NCBI GenBank assembly: GCA_030654395.1
Contig: JAURXM010000022.1
Span: 1-64,000, forward strand
DNA from: Aquabacterium sp.
GTDB taxonomy: Bacteria; Pseudomonadota; Gammaproteobacteria; Burkholderiales; Burkholderiaceae_C
Length of the DNA stretch: 64,000 bases
Direction of reading: 5' to 3'
Part shown: positions 53,205 through 63,999 of the stretch, piece by piece
Layout of the letters: the number at the start of each line of letters is the position of its first letter
Numbering within the stretch: the first letter of the stretch is position 1
Notes under the pieces: generated by a model
Told to the model about the DNA's origin: nothing
Seen by the model: the letters and a program-made list of their open reading frames with translations, nothing else
Database searches by the model: none
Program-made: the position numbers and the translations under genes

Positions 53205-55522
53205 TCAAGCGGCCTGACCAAGAAGCTCAGCGTGAGTGGAGACTGGTTTGCATGGCTGTCATGGCCCTGACCGCCCTAGCCTGCTGGTGGCATTGGACAT
53301 GGCATCTTGATCAAGCTGTTTACGATGCGGCCCAAAGCACGTGGACAAGACCAGCACCTCGCGATGTGGTGATCGTCGCCATCGACGAAGCCAGCTTGCA
53401 AGCCGTGGGCCGCTGGCCATGGAAACGCGCCGTACACGCGCAGGTATTAGACCAAATCCAACAAGCCCACCCCAAGGCTGTGTTGCTGGATTTGCTGCTG
53501 AGCGAGCCTGACCCAGACCCCAACCAAGATCGCCTGTTGGCTAACGCCTTGCGCAAGCTCGGTCGGGTCGTCATGCCTGTCAGCCACGCCGTGGACGGTG
53601 TGGGGCAAGGTCACGAACTGCTGCCCACACCGGTCTTGCGTGAAGCCATCACACTGGCCCATGCAGATGCGGCACTGGACGTTGATGGCACGCAGCGTTG
53701 GGCCTACCTGTGGGCCGGTAGTGGCACACACCGCTACCCTCACCCTGCGCTGGCGCTCCTGCAAGCTGCGGGCGAGGCGCCGCCCTCCCTAGCGAGACCA
53801 AGCACAACGGATCAAGGCGCGTCTATGACGTCGCCTTATTGGCACAGGCAATCACCGCGGGCCATCCCCTTCCTCGGTCCGCCGGGGCGCATTCTCCATG
53901 TGTCGTATGCCGCGGTGCTGCGTGGCGAGGTCTCTGCCGACACCTTCCGAGACAGTTATGTGCTGATAGGCGTCACCGCAAAAGGTTTAGGCAACTTGTT
54001 TCAGACGCCCGTGTCTCAACTGGACGAGGGCATGTCCGGTGTAGAGATCATTGCACAGTGGCTGGAAAGCCTGCGCCAGGGTCGTGAAATCATCACCCTC
54101 CCACCAGCTTGGCATGCGGCATCATCGGCTTTGTTGATATGGGCTGTGGTGTGGTCATTCCGAAAACAAACACCCCGAGATGCCTTGTTCACGGCCATGA
54201 GCGCGGCCGTCACGGCTGTGCTGTTGTCATGGGTCGCCATGGCTTGGGGTATTTGGTACCCTCCTTTTGGCTTCGTTGCCGGAGCCCTGATCAGCTACCC
54301 CATATGGAGCTGGCGCCGCCTTGAAGGCACCGCACGTGCACTCGAAGCCCAACTGCAGGCCCTGACCACTGAGCCTGATGTTCACACCGAGCTGCCAGGG
54401 CATGAGCATGCCCCGTCCGGCGACTTCATGATGCAGCGTACCGATGCGCTCAGCCAGGCGACATCGCAATTGCGACAAGCACGGCAACTGCTGGCTCACA
54501 CGCAAGCCACCATGCCCGATGCGCTGTTCGTCGCAAACCAGCACAAGCGGATCACACAAGCCAACGAACAAGCTTGTGTGATGACCGGTTTTAGCAACGT
54601 ACAGGCCTTGCTGGGGCAATCTCTCGAAGAAGTACTGGCGCCTTTCACACCATCGGACGCGCCCGAATGGGGCATGTTGCTGGACAAGGCTCGCCACAGC
54701 CTTCGGCCTTTGACCACACAAGCCAGCCACCCACGTGGCAAGCAATATCTGGTCAACATGGTCTCTGCCGACGAGGCCCAGCCTCACGCAGGCTTGATCG
54801 TGTGCGCCACCGATGTCAGCGCCTTGCGTCACGCCGAGCTACAGCGGTCTGAGTTGCTGGGCTTCATTGCACACGACATCCGATCGCCACAGGCCTCCTT
54901 GATTTCGCTGGTGGAGCTTCACCACATTGGCGGCGAAATGTCGCAAGACGAAACACTGGGGCATGTTGAGACGCTGGCTCGCCAAACGCTGGATTTGTGC
55001 GAAGAGTTGCTCCAAGTCATGCGCGCAGAAACACGCGCCATTGCCCCAGCGGCCACCGATTTGATCGCGCTGGCTGAAGAAAGCGTCTCTGAAATGCAGT
55101 TGCAGGCCACAGCCAAAGGCATCAACTTGCGTGGGACATGGCCTGACGGCGCACAAGCACCAGCCATGCTGGACGACTACCTCATACACCGTGCTTTGAT
55201 CAATTTGCTGAGCAATGCGATCAAGTTCAGCCCCAAGTCAGGGCAAGTTGAAGTCTCTGTTGATCAACGTGATGGTCAATACGTGCTGTCCGTGTTGGAC
55301 CAAGGGCCCGGCATCCCTGAATCTGAATTAGGCCGATTGTTCAAACGCTATGAACGTGTGGAGCAAGGTCGGCCATCCAAACTGGCAGCTGGCATCGGAC
55401 TGGGGCTGGTATTCATTGACACCGTAATGCGTCGCCATGGGGGTGAAGTCAAGGTGCACAACACCCCCGGCAAAGGCGCTTGTTTCGAGCTCTGGCTGCC
55501 CATAGACAACCACAGAAGCTGA
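53201..55522 (+). CDS. CHASE2-PAS sensor histidine kinase
   Basis: 773 residues. An N-terminal membrane helix leads to a periplasmic CHASE2 domain (about 35-310; VVIVAIDEASLQAVGRWPW, VLLDLLLSEPDPDPNQD, FRDSYVLIGVTAKGLGNLF), then three membrane helices (about 320-395), a PAS domain (about 435-550), HisKA with His558 (LGFIAHDIRSPQASLISLVE) and HATPase (NLLSNAIKFSP, LDQGPGIPE, GIGLGLVFIDTV). All kinase boxes look intact. No response regulator gene is nearby. It is coupled to the LysM-FecR gene. Confidence 0.92.
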   Translation: MIKRPDQEAQREWRLVCMAVMALTALACWWHWTWHLDQAVYDAAQSTWTRPAPRDVVIVAIDEASLQAVGRWPWKRAVHAQVLDQIQQAHPKAVLLDLLLSEPDPDPNQDRLLANALRKLGRVVMPVSHAVDGVGQGHELLPTPVLREAITLAHADAALDVDGTQRWAYLWAGSGTHRYPHPALALLQAAGEAPPSLARPSTTDQGASMTSPYWHRQSPRAIPFLGPPGRILHVSYAAVLRGEVSADTFRDSYVLIGVTAKGLGNLFQTPVSQLDEGMSGVEIIAQWLESLRQGREIITLPPAWHAASSALLIWAVVWSFRKQTPRDALFTAMSAAVTAVLLSWVAMAWGIWYPPFGFVAGALISYPIWSWRRLEGTARALEAQLQALTTEPDVHTELPGHEHAPSGDFMMQRTDALSQATSQLRQARQLLAHTQATMPDALFVANQHKRITQANEQACVMTGFSNVQALLGQSLEEVLAPFTPSDAPEWGMLLDKARHSLRPLTTQASHPRGKQYLVNMVSADEAQPHAGLIVCATDVSALRHAELQRSELLGFIAHDIRSPQASLISLVELHHIGGEMSQDETLGHVETLARQTLDLCEELLQVMRAETRAIAPAATDLIALAEESVSEMQLQATAKGINLRGTWPDGAQAPAMLDDYLIHRALINLLSNAIKFSPKSGQVEVSVDQRDGQYVLSVLDQGPGIPESELGRLFKRYERVEQGRPSKLAAGIGLGLVFIDTVMRRHGGEVKVHNTPGKGACFELWLPIDNHRS

Positions 55523-55540
55523 GCCACGCAGCGCAGATGC

Positions 55541-55654
55541 TCAGTGGGCGAGCACCATCTCCAACTCGGCAAAGCTGCGTGAGTGCAAATCGGGCTCAAT
55601 CGTTGTGCTCATGGCCATCTCTAGGCGCCGGGCCGAGAACATCCCGCGCAGCAT
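55541..55654 (-). CDS. possible 37-residue small protein downstream of hisF
   Basis: A short frame starting MLRGMFSARRLEMAMS and ending FAELEMVLAH, with a strong GGGGGAG ribosome-binding site a few bases before its ATG. It follows hisF on the same strand after about 92 bases and converges on the histidine kinase. It has no recognised family and could be a gene remnant near a rearrangement point. The rest of the 224-base gap holds only an inverted repeat TGATAT/ATATCA at 55722-55738. Confidence 0.35.
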   Translation of the reverse strand: MLRGMFSARRLEMAMSTTIEPDLHSRSFAELEMVLAH

Positions 55655-55746
55655 GGACTCCCCCTATTTGATCTGTGTGACCACCAAGGTAAAGCGCAGA
55701 ACTGCAAAACCACATTGGCGTTGATATGATGAATATCACATCGAAC

Positions 55747-56526
55747 TCACATCCGAACAGGTATCCCACGTTTCGCCATCAAGGCTTTGGCTTGCGCCAC
55801 GGTGTACTCACCGTAGTGGAAAATGCTGGCGGCCAAGACCGCATCGGCCCCACCTTGCTGTACGCCGTCTGCCAGATGGTCGAGATTACCCACGCCACCG
55901 GAGGCAATCACCGGCACGCTCACAGCGTCACTGACGGCACGTGTCAAGGCCAGATCGAAGCCGGACTTGGTGCCATCTCTGTCCATGCTGGTCAGTAAGA
56001 TTTCACCCGCGCCATATTCAGCCATTTGTGTCGCCCATGCCACGGCATCCAAGCCCACATTTTGACGGCCGCCGTGGGAGTAAACATCCCAGCCTGGTCC
56101 ACGTGCAATCAAATCGTCACCAGAACGGCGCTTGGCATCAATGGCAACCACGATGCACTGGGAGCCGTAACGGTCAGAAGCATCACGTATGACCTGCGGA
56201 TTGGCCACCGCCGCCGAGTTAAAGCTGACTTTATCGGCGCCCGCATTGAGTAAACGGCGGACATCATCCACCACGCGCACGCCACCACCCACCGTCAAGG
56301 GGATGAAGACTTTGGATGCCACGGCCTCGATGATGTGCAAGATGACATCCCGCCCATCGCTGGTGGCGGTGATATCCAAAAAAGTCAGTTCATCGGCGCC
56401 TTGGTCGTTGTAACGGGCGGCAATCTCAACCGGATCACCTGCGTCGCGCAAAGCCACAAAATTGACGCCTTTGACGACCCGCCCGCCTGTGACATCCAAG
56501 CAAGGAATGATGCGTTTAGCCAGCAC
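55747..56526 (-). CDS. hisF: imidazole glycerol phosphate synthase cyclase subunit HisF
   Basis: 259 residues, TIM barrel. [20 protein letters not shown] is the N-terminus with the catalytic Asp, the second catalytic Asp is in [16 protein letters not shown], and [16 protein letters not shown] is a phosphate-binding loop. With HisH it makes IGP and AICAR. One base separates it from hisA. In related bacteria hisI normally follows; here it does not. Confidence 0.98.
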   Translation of the reverse strand: MLAKRIIPCLDVTGGRVVKGVNFVALRDAGDPVEIAARYNDQGADELTFLDITATSDGRDVILHIIEAVASKVFIPLTVGGGVRVVDDVRRLLNAGADKVSFNSAAVANPQVIRDASDRYGSQCIVVAIDAKRRSGDDLIARGPGWDVYSHGGRQNVGLDAVAWATQMAEYGAGEILLTSMDRDGTKSGFDLALTRAVSDAVSVPVIASGGVGNLDHLADGVQQGGADAVLAASIFHYGEYTVAQAKALMAKRGIPVRM

Positions 56527-56527
56527 T

Positions 56528-57274
56528 TCAGCGTCCGCCGTTCAGTTCATCGGCGCGCTTTTGGGCTGCTGCAAAATCCAAGTCACCTGTGTAGATGGCC
56601 CTGCCGCAGATCACGCCCGATACGCCTTCAAACTCAACAGCGCAAAGTTCTTCAATGTTTTGGATGTTAGACAGCCCGCCTGATGCAATCACGGGCACCG
56701 TCAAGGCCCTAGCGAGCTTGACGGTGGATTCAATGTTGATGCCCGACAACATGCCGTCGCGCCCAATATCGGTGTAGATCACGCCTTCGACGCCATAGTC
56801 TTCAAACTTTTTGGCCAAATCGATGACCTCGTGACCAGAGAGCTTGCTCCAGCCATCGGTCGCGACTTTGCCATCTTTGGCATCCAAGCCCACGATGATG
56901 TGCCCACCAAAGGCCACACAGGCGTCCTTCAAAAAGCCCGGATTCTTGACGGCTGCTGTGCCAATGATGACGTAACGCAAGCCATCATCAAGGTAGCGTT
57001 CGATGGTGTCGAGATCACGGATGCCACCGCCCAATTGCACGGGGATTTCATCGCCGACTTCTTTGATGATGGCCTTGATGGCCGCTTCATTGACGGGTTT
57101 GCCGGCAAAAGCGCCATTGAGATCCACCAAATGCAGGCGCTTGGCGCCCGCGTTCAGCCATCGCCGGGCCATCGCGGCCGGGTCCTCGCCAAACGTGGTG
57201 GAGTCGTTCATGTCGCCTTGTTTAAGGCGCACGCATTTGCCGTCTTTCAGGTCAATCGCAGGGATCAGCAGCAT
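56528..57274 (-). CDS. hisA: HisA isomerase (ProFAR isomerase)
   Basis: 248 residues, TIM barrel. [20 protein letters not shown] with catalytic Asp, [33 protein letters not shown] with the second Asp, and [16 protein letters not shown] are present. It opens the ribose ring of ProFAR to give PRFAR. ATG at 57274 gives the standard N-terminus. A 78-base gap separates it from hisH. Confidence 0.98.
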   Translation of the reverse strand: MLLIPAIDLKDGKCVRLKQGDMNDSTTFGEDPAAMARRWLNAGAKRLHLVDLNGAFAGKPVNEAAIKAIIKEVGDEIPVQLGGGIRDLDTIERYLDDGLRYVIIGTAAVKNPGFLKDACVAFGGHIIVGLDAKDGKVATDGWSKLSGHEVIDLAKKFEDYGVEGVIYTDIGRDGMLSGINIESTVKLARALTVPVIASGGLSNIQNIEELCAVEFEGVSGVICGRAIYTGDLDFAAAQKRADELNGGR

Positions 57275-57352
57275 GGCTGTGGTGCGGGAGCAAGTGAAAA
57301 TGGTTGAAAAACTTCGGGGCGACGTCACTGGAGCCAGAGGCAGCCGGTGTGA

Positions 57353-58039
57353 TCAAGGCTTCCAAAGCAAGAAATTGCGATACAGCGCCAAACCGTGTTC
57401 GGCACTTTTTTCGGGGTGGAACTGTGTAGCGAAAATGTTATCGCGGGCAACGGCGCAGGTAAAGCGATGGCCGTAGTCGGTTTCACCCGCGCAATGTTGT
57501 TTATTGTTTACAACCGCATGATAACTGTGGACGAAGTAGAAGTACGCCTCATCCGGGATACCCGCCCACACAGGGTGAGGTTGACCATCAAAAAGGCCCT
57601 CATGGCGAGCCTGCCGCACACTGTTCCAGCCCATTTGGGGCACCTTGTAGCGACTGCCATCGGGCTGAATCTGCCCCTCAAGTCGGAATTTAATCACCCG
57701 ACCGGGGATCAAACCCAAACCGGGTGTGTCTTGCTCTTCAGAGTGGTCGAGCAGCATTTGCATGCCCACGCAAATGCCCATCAATGGTTTGTTTGAGGCG
57801 GCATCCAAGACGGCGCCCAACAATTCACCACCATGAGCATCCCGTAACTCGCGCATGCAGTCGCGCATGGCGCCCTGTCCGGGCAGCACCACGCGCTCAG
57901 CTGCGCGCACAACGGCAGGTTCGTTGGTCACAACAACGTTGACGTTCAAACCTTGCGCTGCGTGCTCAACGGCCTGTGAGACCGAGCGCAAATTACCCAT
58001 GCCGTAATCAATCACGGCCACTGTCGATGCTTGGCTCAT
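57353..58039 (-). CDS. hisH: imidazole glycerol phosphate synthase glutaminase subunit HisH
   Basis: 228 residues, class I glutamine amidotransferase. The nucleophile is Cys90 in [13 protein letters not shown], the oxyanion-strand region is near [10 protein letters not shown], and His-Glu of the triad are in [14 protein letters not shown]. It delivers ammonia to HisF through the barrel. 18 bases separate it from hisB. Confidence 0.98.
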   Translation of the reverse strand: MSQASTVAVIDYGMGNLRSVSQAVEHAAQGLNVNVVVTNEPAVVRAAERVVLPGQGAMRDCMRELRDAHGGELLGAVLDAASNKPLMGICVGMQMLLDHSEEQDTPGLGLIPGRVIKFRLEGQIQPDGSRYKVPQMGWNSVRQARHEGLFDGQPHPVWAGIPDEAYFYFVHSYHAVVNNKQHCAGETDYGHRFTCAVARDNIFATQFHPEKSAEHGLALYRNFLLWKP

Positions 58040-58057
58040 GGCGTCAAATCAGAAACT

Positions 58058-58690
58058 TCACAAAGAGCCCTTGGTCGACGGGATCACGCCAACCATGCGG
58101 GGGTCGCGCTCCAGCGCTGCACGCAAGGCGCGGGCAAAGGCTTTGAACACGGTCTCACACTGATGGTGCGCATTGAGCCCCTTCAGGTTGTCGATGTGCA
58201 GCGTGACGCCAGCGTGGTTCACGAACCCTTGAAAGAATTCGAACGTCAACTGCGTATCAAAACCGCCGATGCCACCAGCCGTGAACGGCACGTGCATGGT
58301 CAAACCTGGGCGACCAGAAAAGTCGATCACAACGCGTGACAAGGCCTCATCCAAGGGCACATAGGCATGGCCGTAGCGCCGAATGCCTTTTTTGTCGCCC
58401 ACGGCTTTGGCAAAAGCCTGCCCCAAGGTGATGCCGACATCCTCTACGGTGTGGTGACCATCAATGTGCAGGTCGCCCACAGCGTGGATATCCAGATCAA
58501 TCAGGCCATGGCGTGCGATTTGATCGAGCATGTGATCGAAGAACCCGATGCCCGTATGCAGCTTGGCCGCGCCTGTGCCGTCCAAATTAACACGCACGGT
58601 GATCTGGGTTTCGGCGGTGTTTCGGGTGACCTCGGCCACGCGATCGGTGTCGGTGTCTGTAGCGGCAGCCACAATGTCAGAATCGTTCAT
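58058..58690 (-). CDS. hisB: imidazoleglycerol-phosphate dehydratase
   Basis: 210 residues, the monofunctional form without the phosphatase domain found in enterobacteria. [18 protein letters not shown] and [14 protein letters not shown] carry the manganese-binding His residues; [20 protein letters not shown] follows. ATG overlaps the hisC stop by four bases. The histidinol-phosphate phosphatase gene must lie elsewhere. Confidence 0.98.
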   Translation of the reverse strand: MNDSDIVAAATDTDTDRVAEVTRNTAETQITVRVNLDGTGAAKLHTGIGFFDHMLDQIARHGLIDLDIHAVGDLHIDGHHTVEDVGITLGQAFAKAVGDKKGIRRYGHAYVPLDEALSRVVIDFSGRPGLTMHVPFTAGGIGGFDTQLTFEFFQGFVNHAGVTLHIDNLKGLNAHHQCETVFKAFARALRAALERDPRMVGVIPSTKGSL

Positions 58691-59799
58691 GCAGGATGGT
58701 TGATCAGAGGTTCACGCAGTATCTCGGTCAATGCAGCGATGAGCGCGTCATTCTCCGAGCTTGAGCCCACGGTCAAGCGGATACAGTTTGCCAGCAAACT
58801 GTGTAGACCCGCCACATTTTTAATCAGAATGCCCCGCGCCTTCAAGGCCAAGAACACGGCAGCAGAATCGGCCACGCGCACCAAAATCATGTTGGCCTGA
58901 CTAGGGAAGGCCTTCGCGCCAGGCATGCCAGACAGCGCCAACAACAGGCGCTCACGCTCTGACTTGATAACAGAGGCCTGCCGCTCAAACTCGTCTACAT
59001 GCGCCAAAGCGAACAAAGCCGCTTCTGTATTGAGTACGCTGATGTTGTAGGGCGGGCGGACTTTTTCGATTTGCTCGATCAGGTCTTTACGCCCCATCAT
59101 GTAACCCAAGCGCACACCAGCAAGGCCAAATTTGGACAAGGTACGCATCAACAGCACATGTGGGTGCTGGGCCAGTCGGGCGAGGTAGCTCTTACTGGCA
59201 AAAGGCTGATAAGCCTCATCCAAGATAACCAAACCCGGCCTGCCCTCCGCGCCATTTTGAGCCACTGCTGACACGATTTGCTCAATGACATCGTCATCCC
59301 ACAAATTGGCGGTCGGGTTGTTGGGGTAGGCGATATAGGTCAGAGCCGGACTGTGCTCACGAACGGCAGCCAGCATGGCTGGGCCATCCAGCTCAAAATC
59401 GGCAGTCAAAGGCACGCCGACAAAACGCATACCCGTCTGCTTGGCAAAGGCCTCGTACATCACAAAACCGGGCAAGGGCGCCAAGGCAACGGCACCTGGC
59501 TGGGCACAAGCCACAGACAACAGCGAGATCAATTCGTCTGAGCCATTTCCCAAGACCATACCGGCTTCAAGCGGCACATGGGCGTAGGCCCGCAAAGCGG
59601 CGTGCAAATCGTTGATGCGCGTGCCTGGGTAACGGTTGAGCGCCACCGCACCGAGCTGCTGCCCCAGTTGAGCTTGCAGCTCTGGCGGCAAGGTAAACGG
59701 GTTCTCCATGGCGTCTAACTTGATATAGCCAGCCGCGTCTTGCACCACATAAGCATGCATGGCGCGAACATCGGGGCGGAAAACATCAAGCAAACTCAT
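58687..59799 (-). CDS. hisC: histidinol-phosphate aminotransferase
   Basis: 370 residues, PLP-dependent fold type [21 protein letters not shown] and the Schiff-base Lys in [18 protein letters not shown] are visible. The last third matches the family. It overlaps hisD and hisB by four bases each (ATGA junctions), so translation along the operon is coupled. Confidence 0.98.
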   Translation of the reverse strand: MSLLDVFRPDVRAMHAYVVQDAAGYIKLDAMENPFTLPPELQAQLGQQLGAVALNRYPGTRINDLHAALRAYAHVPLEAGMVLGNGSDELISLLSVACAQPGAVALAPLPGFVMYEAFAKQTGMRFVGVPLTADFELDGPAMLAAVREHSPALTYIAYPNNPTANLWDDDVIEQIVSAVAQNGAEGRPGLVILDEAYQPFASKSYLARLAQHPHVLLMRTLSKFGLAGVRLGYMMGRKDLIEQIEKVRPPYNISVLNTEAALFALAHVDEFERQASVIKSERERLLLALSGMPGAKAFPSQANMILVRVADSAAVFLALKARGILIKNVAGLHSLLANCIRLTVGSSSENDALIAALTEILREPLINHPA

Positions 59800-61130
59800 G
59801 TTTTGGACTCTTCAATGCCATGTTTAAGACGGAACTCGGCCGCCTGAGCATGCGCTTGCAGACCTTCGCCATGAGCCAGCACAGAGGCCACTTTACCCAG
59901 CACCTGCGCACCGGCTTCGCTGACCTCGATCAGGCTGCTGCGCTTTTGGAAGTCATACACACCCAAGGGCGAAGAAAAACGTGCCGTGCCTGACGTGGGC
60001 AACACATGATTAGGGCCCGCGCAATAGTCGCCCAAACTCTCGCTGGTGTAAGCACCCAAAAAGATGGCGCCTGCGTGCCTGAGAAGAGGCTCCCAACGGT
60101 GAGGGTCTGTCGACGAGACTTCGAGATGCTCTGGCGCGATGCGGTTGCTGATCTCGCAGGCCTCTTCCATGCTGCGCGTGAGGATCAGGGCGCCCCGGCC
60201 CTCCAACGAAGCGCGGATGATGTCCGCACGAGGCATGGTGGGCAGCAGGCGATCGATTGCCTCTTGTACCTTGGCGATGTAACTGGCGTTCGGGCACAGC
60301 AAGATGCTTTGCGCCAGCTCGTCGTGCTCAGCTTGACTGAACAAATCCATCGCGACCCAATCAGGCGGCGTGCTGCCATCGGCCAACACCAAAATCTCAC
60401 TGGGGCCTGCGATCATGTCGATGCCAACCAAGCCAAAAACGTGCTTCTTGGCACTGGCCACATAGGCATTGCCCGGCCCCGTGATCTTGTCAACTTTGGG
60501 AATGGTGTCTGTACCATAGGCCAAAGCACCCACCGCTTGCGCGCCGCCCACGGTGAATACACGGCTGACCCCTGCCACGTAGGCTGCGGCGAGTACCAAT
60601 GGATTCTTATCACCACGAGGCGTCGGCACCACCATGGTGATTTCTTGGACGCCTGCCACGTGGGCTGGGATCGCATTCATCAGCACGGACGAGGGGTAAG
60701 CTGCCTTGCCTCCAGGTACATAAATACCGACCCGGTCCAGTGGCGTCACTTTCTGACCTAACAACGTGCCATCTTCATCGCGGTACGACCAGCTCAAACC
60801 ACAGGCTTGCTTTTGGCGCTCGTGGTAGCTGCGCACACGCTGCGCGGCGAACTCCAAGGCCTCGCGCTGCACAACGGGCAATCCCTCAAATGCGGCCTTG
60901 AGTTCGGCTTGACCCAACTCCAAGCTGGCCACATTGTCTGCGACCAGATGGTCAAACCGAGCGGTGTAATCCAGCACGGCCGCATCGCCCCTCAAGCGCA
61001 CGTCGGCGAGGATCTCGGCCACGCGACTCTCTATGGCTGTATCGGCTTCAGCAGACCAGTGCAGCACTTTTTGAAAGTCGGCCTCAAAGTCAGCTTGGGT
61101 CGTATCGAGGTGTCGAATTTGTACCGTCAT
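59796..61130 (-). CDS. hisD: histidinol dehydrogenase
   Basis: 444 residues, zinc enzyme performing the last two oxidations to histidine. [54 protein letters not shown] and the zinc-site region [14 protein letters not shown] are present. ATG at 61130 is used. An upstream GTG (61148) overlapping the hisG stop would add six residues and fit the coupled style of the operon. Confidence 0.97.
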   Translation of the reverse strand: MTVQIRHLDTTQADFEADFQKVLHWSAEADTAIESRVAEILADVRLRGDAAVLDYTARFDHLVADNVASLELGQAELKAAFEGLPVVQREALEFAAQRVRSYHERQKQACGLSWSYRDEDGTLLGQKVTPLDRVGIYVPGGKAAYPSSVLMNAIPAHVAGVQEITMVVPTPRGDKNPLVLAAAYVAGVSRVFTVGGAQAVGALAYGTDTIPKVDKITGPGNAYVASAKKHVFGLVGIDMIAGPSEILVLADGSTPPDWVAMDLFSQAEHDELAQSILLCPNASYIAKVQEAIDRLLPTMPRADIIRASLEGRGALILTRSMEEACEISNRIAPEHLEVSSTDPHRWEPLLRHAGAIFLGAYTSESLGDYCAGPNHVLPTSGTARFSSPLGVYDFQKRSSLIEVSEAGAQVLGKVASVLAHGEGLQAHAQAAEFRLKHGIEESKT

Positions 61131-61144
61131 GGTCTGCCCAAACG

Positions 61145-61798
61145 TCACTTCGGAATCGCGGATTCAAACGCCTTGATCAGCGCGCGAATCGGTTCACGGT
61201 TGAGTTTAAGCGCCGCCTGATTGACCACCAACCGTGAGCTGATGAGCATGATCTGCTCGACCTCAACCAGGTTGTTGGCCTTGAGCGTGTTGCCGGTAGA
61301 GACCAGATCAACGATGGCATCAGCCAAGCCCGTCAACGGCGCCAACTCCATGGAGCCATACAATTTAATCAGATCGACGTGCACACCCTTGTTGGCGAAA
61401 TGCTCACGTGCGATGGTGGTGTACTTGGTGGCCACACGGATGCGCGAGCCTTGTTTAACGGCTGCTTCGTAGTCGAAATCAGCGCGCACGGCCACACTCA
61501 TGCGGCATTTGGCGATGTTCAGGTCAAGCGGCTGGTAGAGGCCATCGTTGCCGCCATTGTCACCAGCGTATTCGATCAAGATATCTTTGCCAGCCACACC
61601 GATGTCCGCACCGCCATGGGCCACATAAGTGGGCACGTCGGTGGCGCGAACCAACACAACCCGGACGTCCGCACGTGTGGTTGGCAAGATCAATTTACGG
61701 GATGTTTCTGGGTCTTCGGTCACCTCAATACCCGCTGCAGCGAGCAAGGGTAAGGTTTCTTCGAAGATGCGACCTTTGGACAGGGCGAGGGTGATCAT
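61145..61798 (-). CDS. hisG: ATP phosphoribosyltransferase, short form
   Basis: 217 residues, so the short HisG-S type lacking the C-terminal feedback domain; such enzymes need the HisZ regulatory partner, not encoded in this window. [20 protein letters not shown] opens the protein, and [15 protein letters not shown] and [18 protein letters not shown] (PRPP-binding) are typical. It commits PRPP and ATP to histidine. It lies 16 bases downstream of murA. Confidence 0.97.
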   Translation of the reverse strand: MITLALSKGRIFEETLPLLAAAGIEVTEDPETSRKLILPTTRADVRVVLVRATDVPTYVAHGGADIGVAGKDILIEYAGDNGGNDGLYQPLDLNIAKCRMSVAVRADFDYEAAVKQGSRIRVATKYTTIAREHFANKGVHVDLIKLYGSMELAPLTGLADAIVDLVSTGNTLKANNLVEVEQIMLISSRLVVNQAALKLNREPIRALIKAFESAIPK

Positions 61799-61814
61799 GC
61801 TTGTGTACTCGTGC

Positions 61815-63113
61815 TCACGCCTTGAGGCGCTCAATGTCAGCGCCAATATCGCGCAACTTGGCTTCCATGCGGTCGTAACCACGGTCTAGGTGGTAAATGC
61901 GCTCGATCAAGGTCTCGCCATCGGCAACCAAACCAGCGATCACCAAGCTGGCTGAGGCGCGCAAGTCGGTGGCCATCACCGTGGCACCAGAGAGTTGCGG
62001 CACACCTGTCACTACCGCACTGTGACCATCAACAGCGATGTTCGCACCCAAGCGAATCATTTCGTTGACGTGCATGAAGCGGTTTTCAAAGATGGTCTCG
62101 TGGATGATGGCGGTGCCCTCAGCCACAGTGTTGAGCGCCATGAACTGCGCCTGCATGTCTGTGGGGAATGCTGGGTACTCGCGTGTCCGAAAGCCAACGG
62201 CCTTGGGACGGCCATCTGCTTGGACGCGGATCCAATCGGTGCCCACTTCAATGGAGACGCCTGCTTCGCGCAGTTTTTCAACCACCGACTCGAGGTGATC
62301 AGCATTGACCTTGCGCAAGGTCACGTCACCGCCAGCGGCGCCAACGGCACACAAGAAGGTGCCGGTTTCGATGCGATCAGGGATGATGGGGTGGGCATTG
62401 ACTGAACTCAGGCCGTGCAGCTTGTCCACGCCTTGAATGCGGATGCGGTGCGTGCCTTGGCCTTCGATCTTGGCACCCATGGCGATCAACAGGTCTGCCA
62501 AGTCAATGATTTCCGGCTCTTGGGCGGCGTTCTCAAGAATGGTCTCGCCTTCAGCCAAGGTGGCTGCCATCAACAGGTTTTCAGTCCCTGTCACGGTGAC
62601 CATGTCGGTTGTGATGCGTGCGCCCTTGAGGCGACCTGGTTGGCCGTCTGTCCCCAAGGGTCCGGTGGCTTCAATATAGCCATGCGCCACGGTGATCAAA
62701 GCACCCATCGCTTGCAAGCCTTTGATGTGCTGGTCAACAGGGCGAGAACCAATGGCACAACCGCCTGGCAAAGACACGCGGGCACGACCAAATCGCGCCA
62801 GCAGCGGGCCCAGCACCAAGATCGAGGCACGCATGGTCTTAACCAGCTCGTACGGCGCTTCGGGGTTAGTCACCCGACCAGCATCTAGGGTCACACGGTT
62901 GACGTCATCAGCATGGCGCTCGGCCACCACACCCATGTTGCGTAACAGCTTGAGCGTGGTCGACACGTCTTGCAATTGCGGCACGTTGGCTAAGGTGACC
63001 GGCTCAGCGCTCAACAGCGTGGCGCACAAGTCAGGCAGTGCCGCGTTTTTGGCGCCGGAAATAGTCACTTCGCCTTGCAAGCGACGACCGCCTCGGATCA
63101 GGAGTTTGTCCAT
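61815..63113 (-). CDS. murA: UDP-N-acetylglucosamine 1-carboxyvinyltransferase
   Basis: 432 residues, first committed step of peptidoglycan synthesis using [23 protein letters not shown] and [13 protein letters not shown] give the start, and the active-site Cys119 is in [16 protein letters not shown], the form targeted by fosfomycin. The gene starts 12 bases past a hairpin and has no evident Shine-Dalgarno. It heads the his cluster, the usual betaproteobacterial arrangement. Confidence 0.98.
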   Translation of the reverse strand: MDKLLIRGGRRLQGEVTISGAKNAALPDLCATLLSAEPVTLANVPQLQDVSTTLKLLRNMGVVAERHADDVNRVTLDAGRVTNPEAPYELVKTMRASILVLGPLLARFGRARVSLPGGCAIGSRPVDQHIKGLQAMGALITVAHGYIEATGPLGTDGQPGRLKGARITTDMVTVTGTENLLMAATLAEGETILENAAQEPEIIDLADLLIAMGAKIEGQGTHRIRIQGVDKLHGLSSVNAHPIIPDRIETGTFLCAVGAAGGDVTLRKVNADHLESVVEKLREAGVSIEVGTDWIRVQADGRPKAVGFRTREYPAFPTDMQAQFMALNTVAEGTAIIHETIFENRFMHVNEMIRLGANIAVDGHSAVVTGVPQLSGATVMATDLRASASLVIAGLVADGETLIERIYHLDRGYDRMEAKLRDIGADIERLKA

Positions 63114-63124
63114 GAAACACAAAG

Positions 63125-63157
63125 GGCGCGATGCCTCCGCCTGAGCGGGGTCGCGCC
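63125..63157 (-). terminator. hairpin just upstream of murA
   Basis: Stem GGCGCGA/TCGCGCC with a 19-base loop that can pair further, followed on the minus strand by the T-rich stretch CTTTGTGTTTC, running into the murA start. It could end the bolA transcript or act as a leader structure for murA. Confidence 0.4.
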
Positions 63158-63219
63158 AAATTAAAGGAAAACAAATGGTGCCACGCCAGCCATTTCATCA
63201 GCCGGAATTTGCAGGTCAG

Positions 63220-63474
63220 TCAGGCTGCTTTAGCTTGAGTTTCCCACTCGGCCGGTGTCAGTGTCTTCATCGACAGGGCGTGGATCTGAGCCCGCATTCT
63301 ATCGCCCAGAGCTTGGTAAACGCGCTGGTGACGTGCAACCCGTGTCTTACCTTCGAATTCGGCTGACACGATGGTGGCGAAAAAATGCTGCCCATCGCCC
63401 TCCACTTCCAGGTGCGTACAAGGCAGACCGGCGGAGATGAATTGCTGGACATCAGCGGGGGTGGGATTGGACAT
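63220..63474 (-). CDS. BolA/IbaG-family protein
   Basis: 84 residues, a single BolA domain. LEVEGDGQHFFATIVSAEF, FEGKTRVARHQRVYQALGD and IHALSMKTLTPAEW are the family pattern, and the position upstream of murA matches IbaG (YrbA) in other proteobacteria. Such proteins work with monothiol glutaredoxins in iron-sulfur handling. A conserved Cys (LPCTHLEV) and His are present. Confidence 0.92.
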   Translation of the reverse strand: MSNPTPADVQQFISAGLPCTHLEVEGDGQHFFATIVSAEFEGKTRVARHQRVYQALGDRMRAQIHALSMKTLTPAEWETQAKAA

Positions 63475-63504
63475 AGGCGCTCTTCAAACAGTGAACAAGG
63501 GAAA

Positions 63505-63999
63505 TCAGTGCCGTATTTTGTACCCAGTCTTCAATAAATGCAGGGCCACGGCAGAAACACACAGTGTCGCCATCGTTACCACGCCTAGGCTGAGCCAAGG
63601 GTTGACGTCGCTGACACCGAAAAAACCTCGCCGAAAACCATCTACAAGATAAAAGAAGGGGTTGAGGTGCGAGAGCCCTTGCCAGAACGGCGACAAGGAA
63701 TGCACTGAATAAAAAACGCCTGACAAAAACGTCAGGGGGGCGATGATGAAGTTTTGAAAGGCCGCCATTTGATCGAATTTATCGGCCCACAAACCTGCGA
63801 TCAAACCAAGTGCACCCAAGAGCGTGCCCCCTAGCACGGCAAACAGCAGCGTCCACCAAGGCTCAACCAAACCGAATGGCGCAAACCACACGGTCACAGC
63901 AAAGACCCCCGACCCCACAGCAAGCCCCCGCACCAGTGCGCCGCCCACATAGGCAAAGAACCAAGCGCGGTGCGATAAGGGACTCAGTAAAACAAAAAC
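63505..63999 (-). CDS. ABC-2 type transporter permease, 5'-truncated by the window edge
   Basis: The last 164 residues of an inner-membrane permease; the frame is open to the right edge. Several membrane helices and the ABC-2 motif QNFIIAPLTFLSGVFYSVHSL, then LNPFFYLVDGFRRGFFG, match the YadH/NodJ-like family. Adjacent bolA and murA are typical neighbours. Its ATPase partner would be expected just outside the window. Confidence 0.9.
   Translation of the reverse strand, partial: VFVLLSPLSHRAWFFAYVGGALVRGLAVGSGVFAVTVWFAPFGLVEPWWTLLFAVLGGTLLGALGLIAGLWADKFDQMAAFQNFIIAPLTFLSGVFYSVHSLSPFWQGLSHLNPFFYLVDGFRRGFFGVSDVNPWLSLGVVTMATLCVSAVALHLLKTGYKIRH

Noticed and set aside
46969..55746. Mobile element responsible for the inferred inversion
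   Set aside because: No transposase, terminal inverted repeats or matching inverted copies at the two joints could be found by eye.
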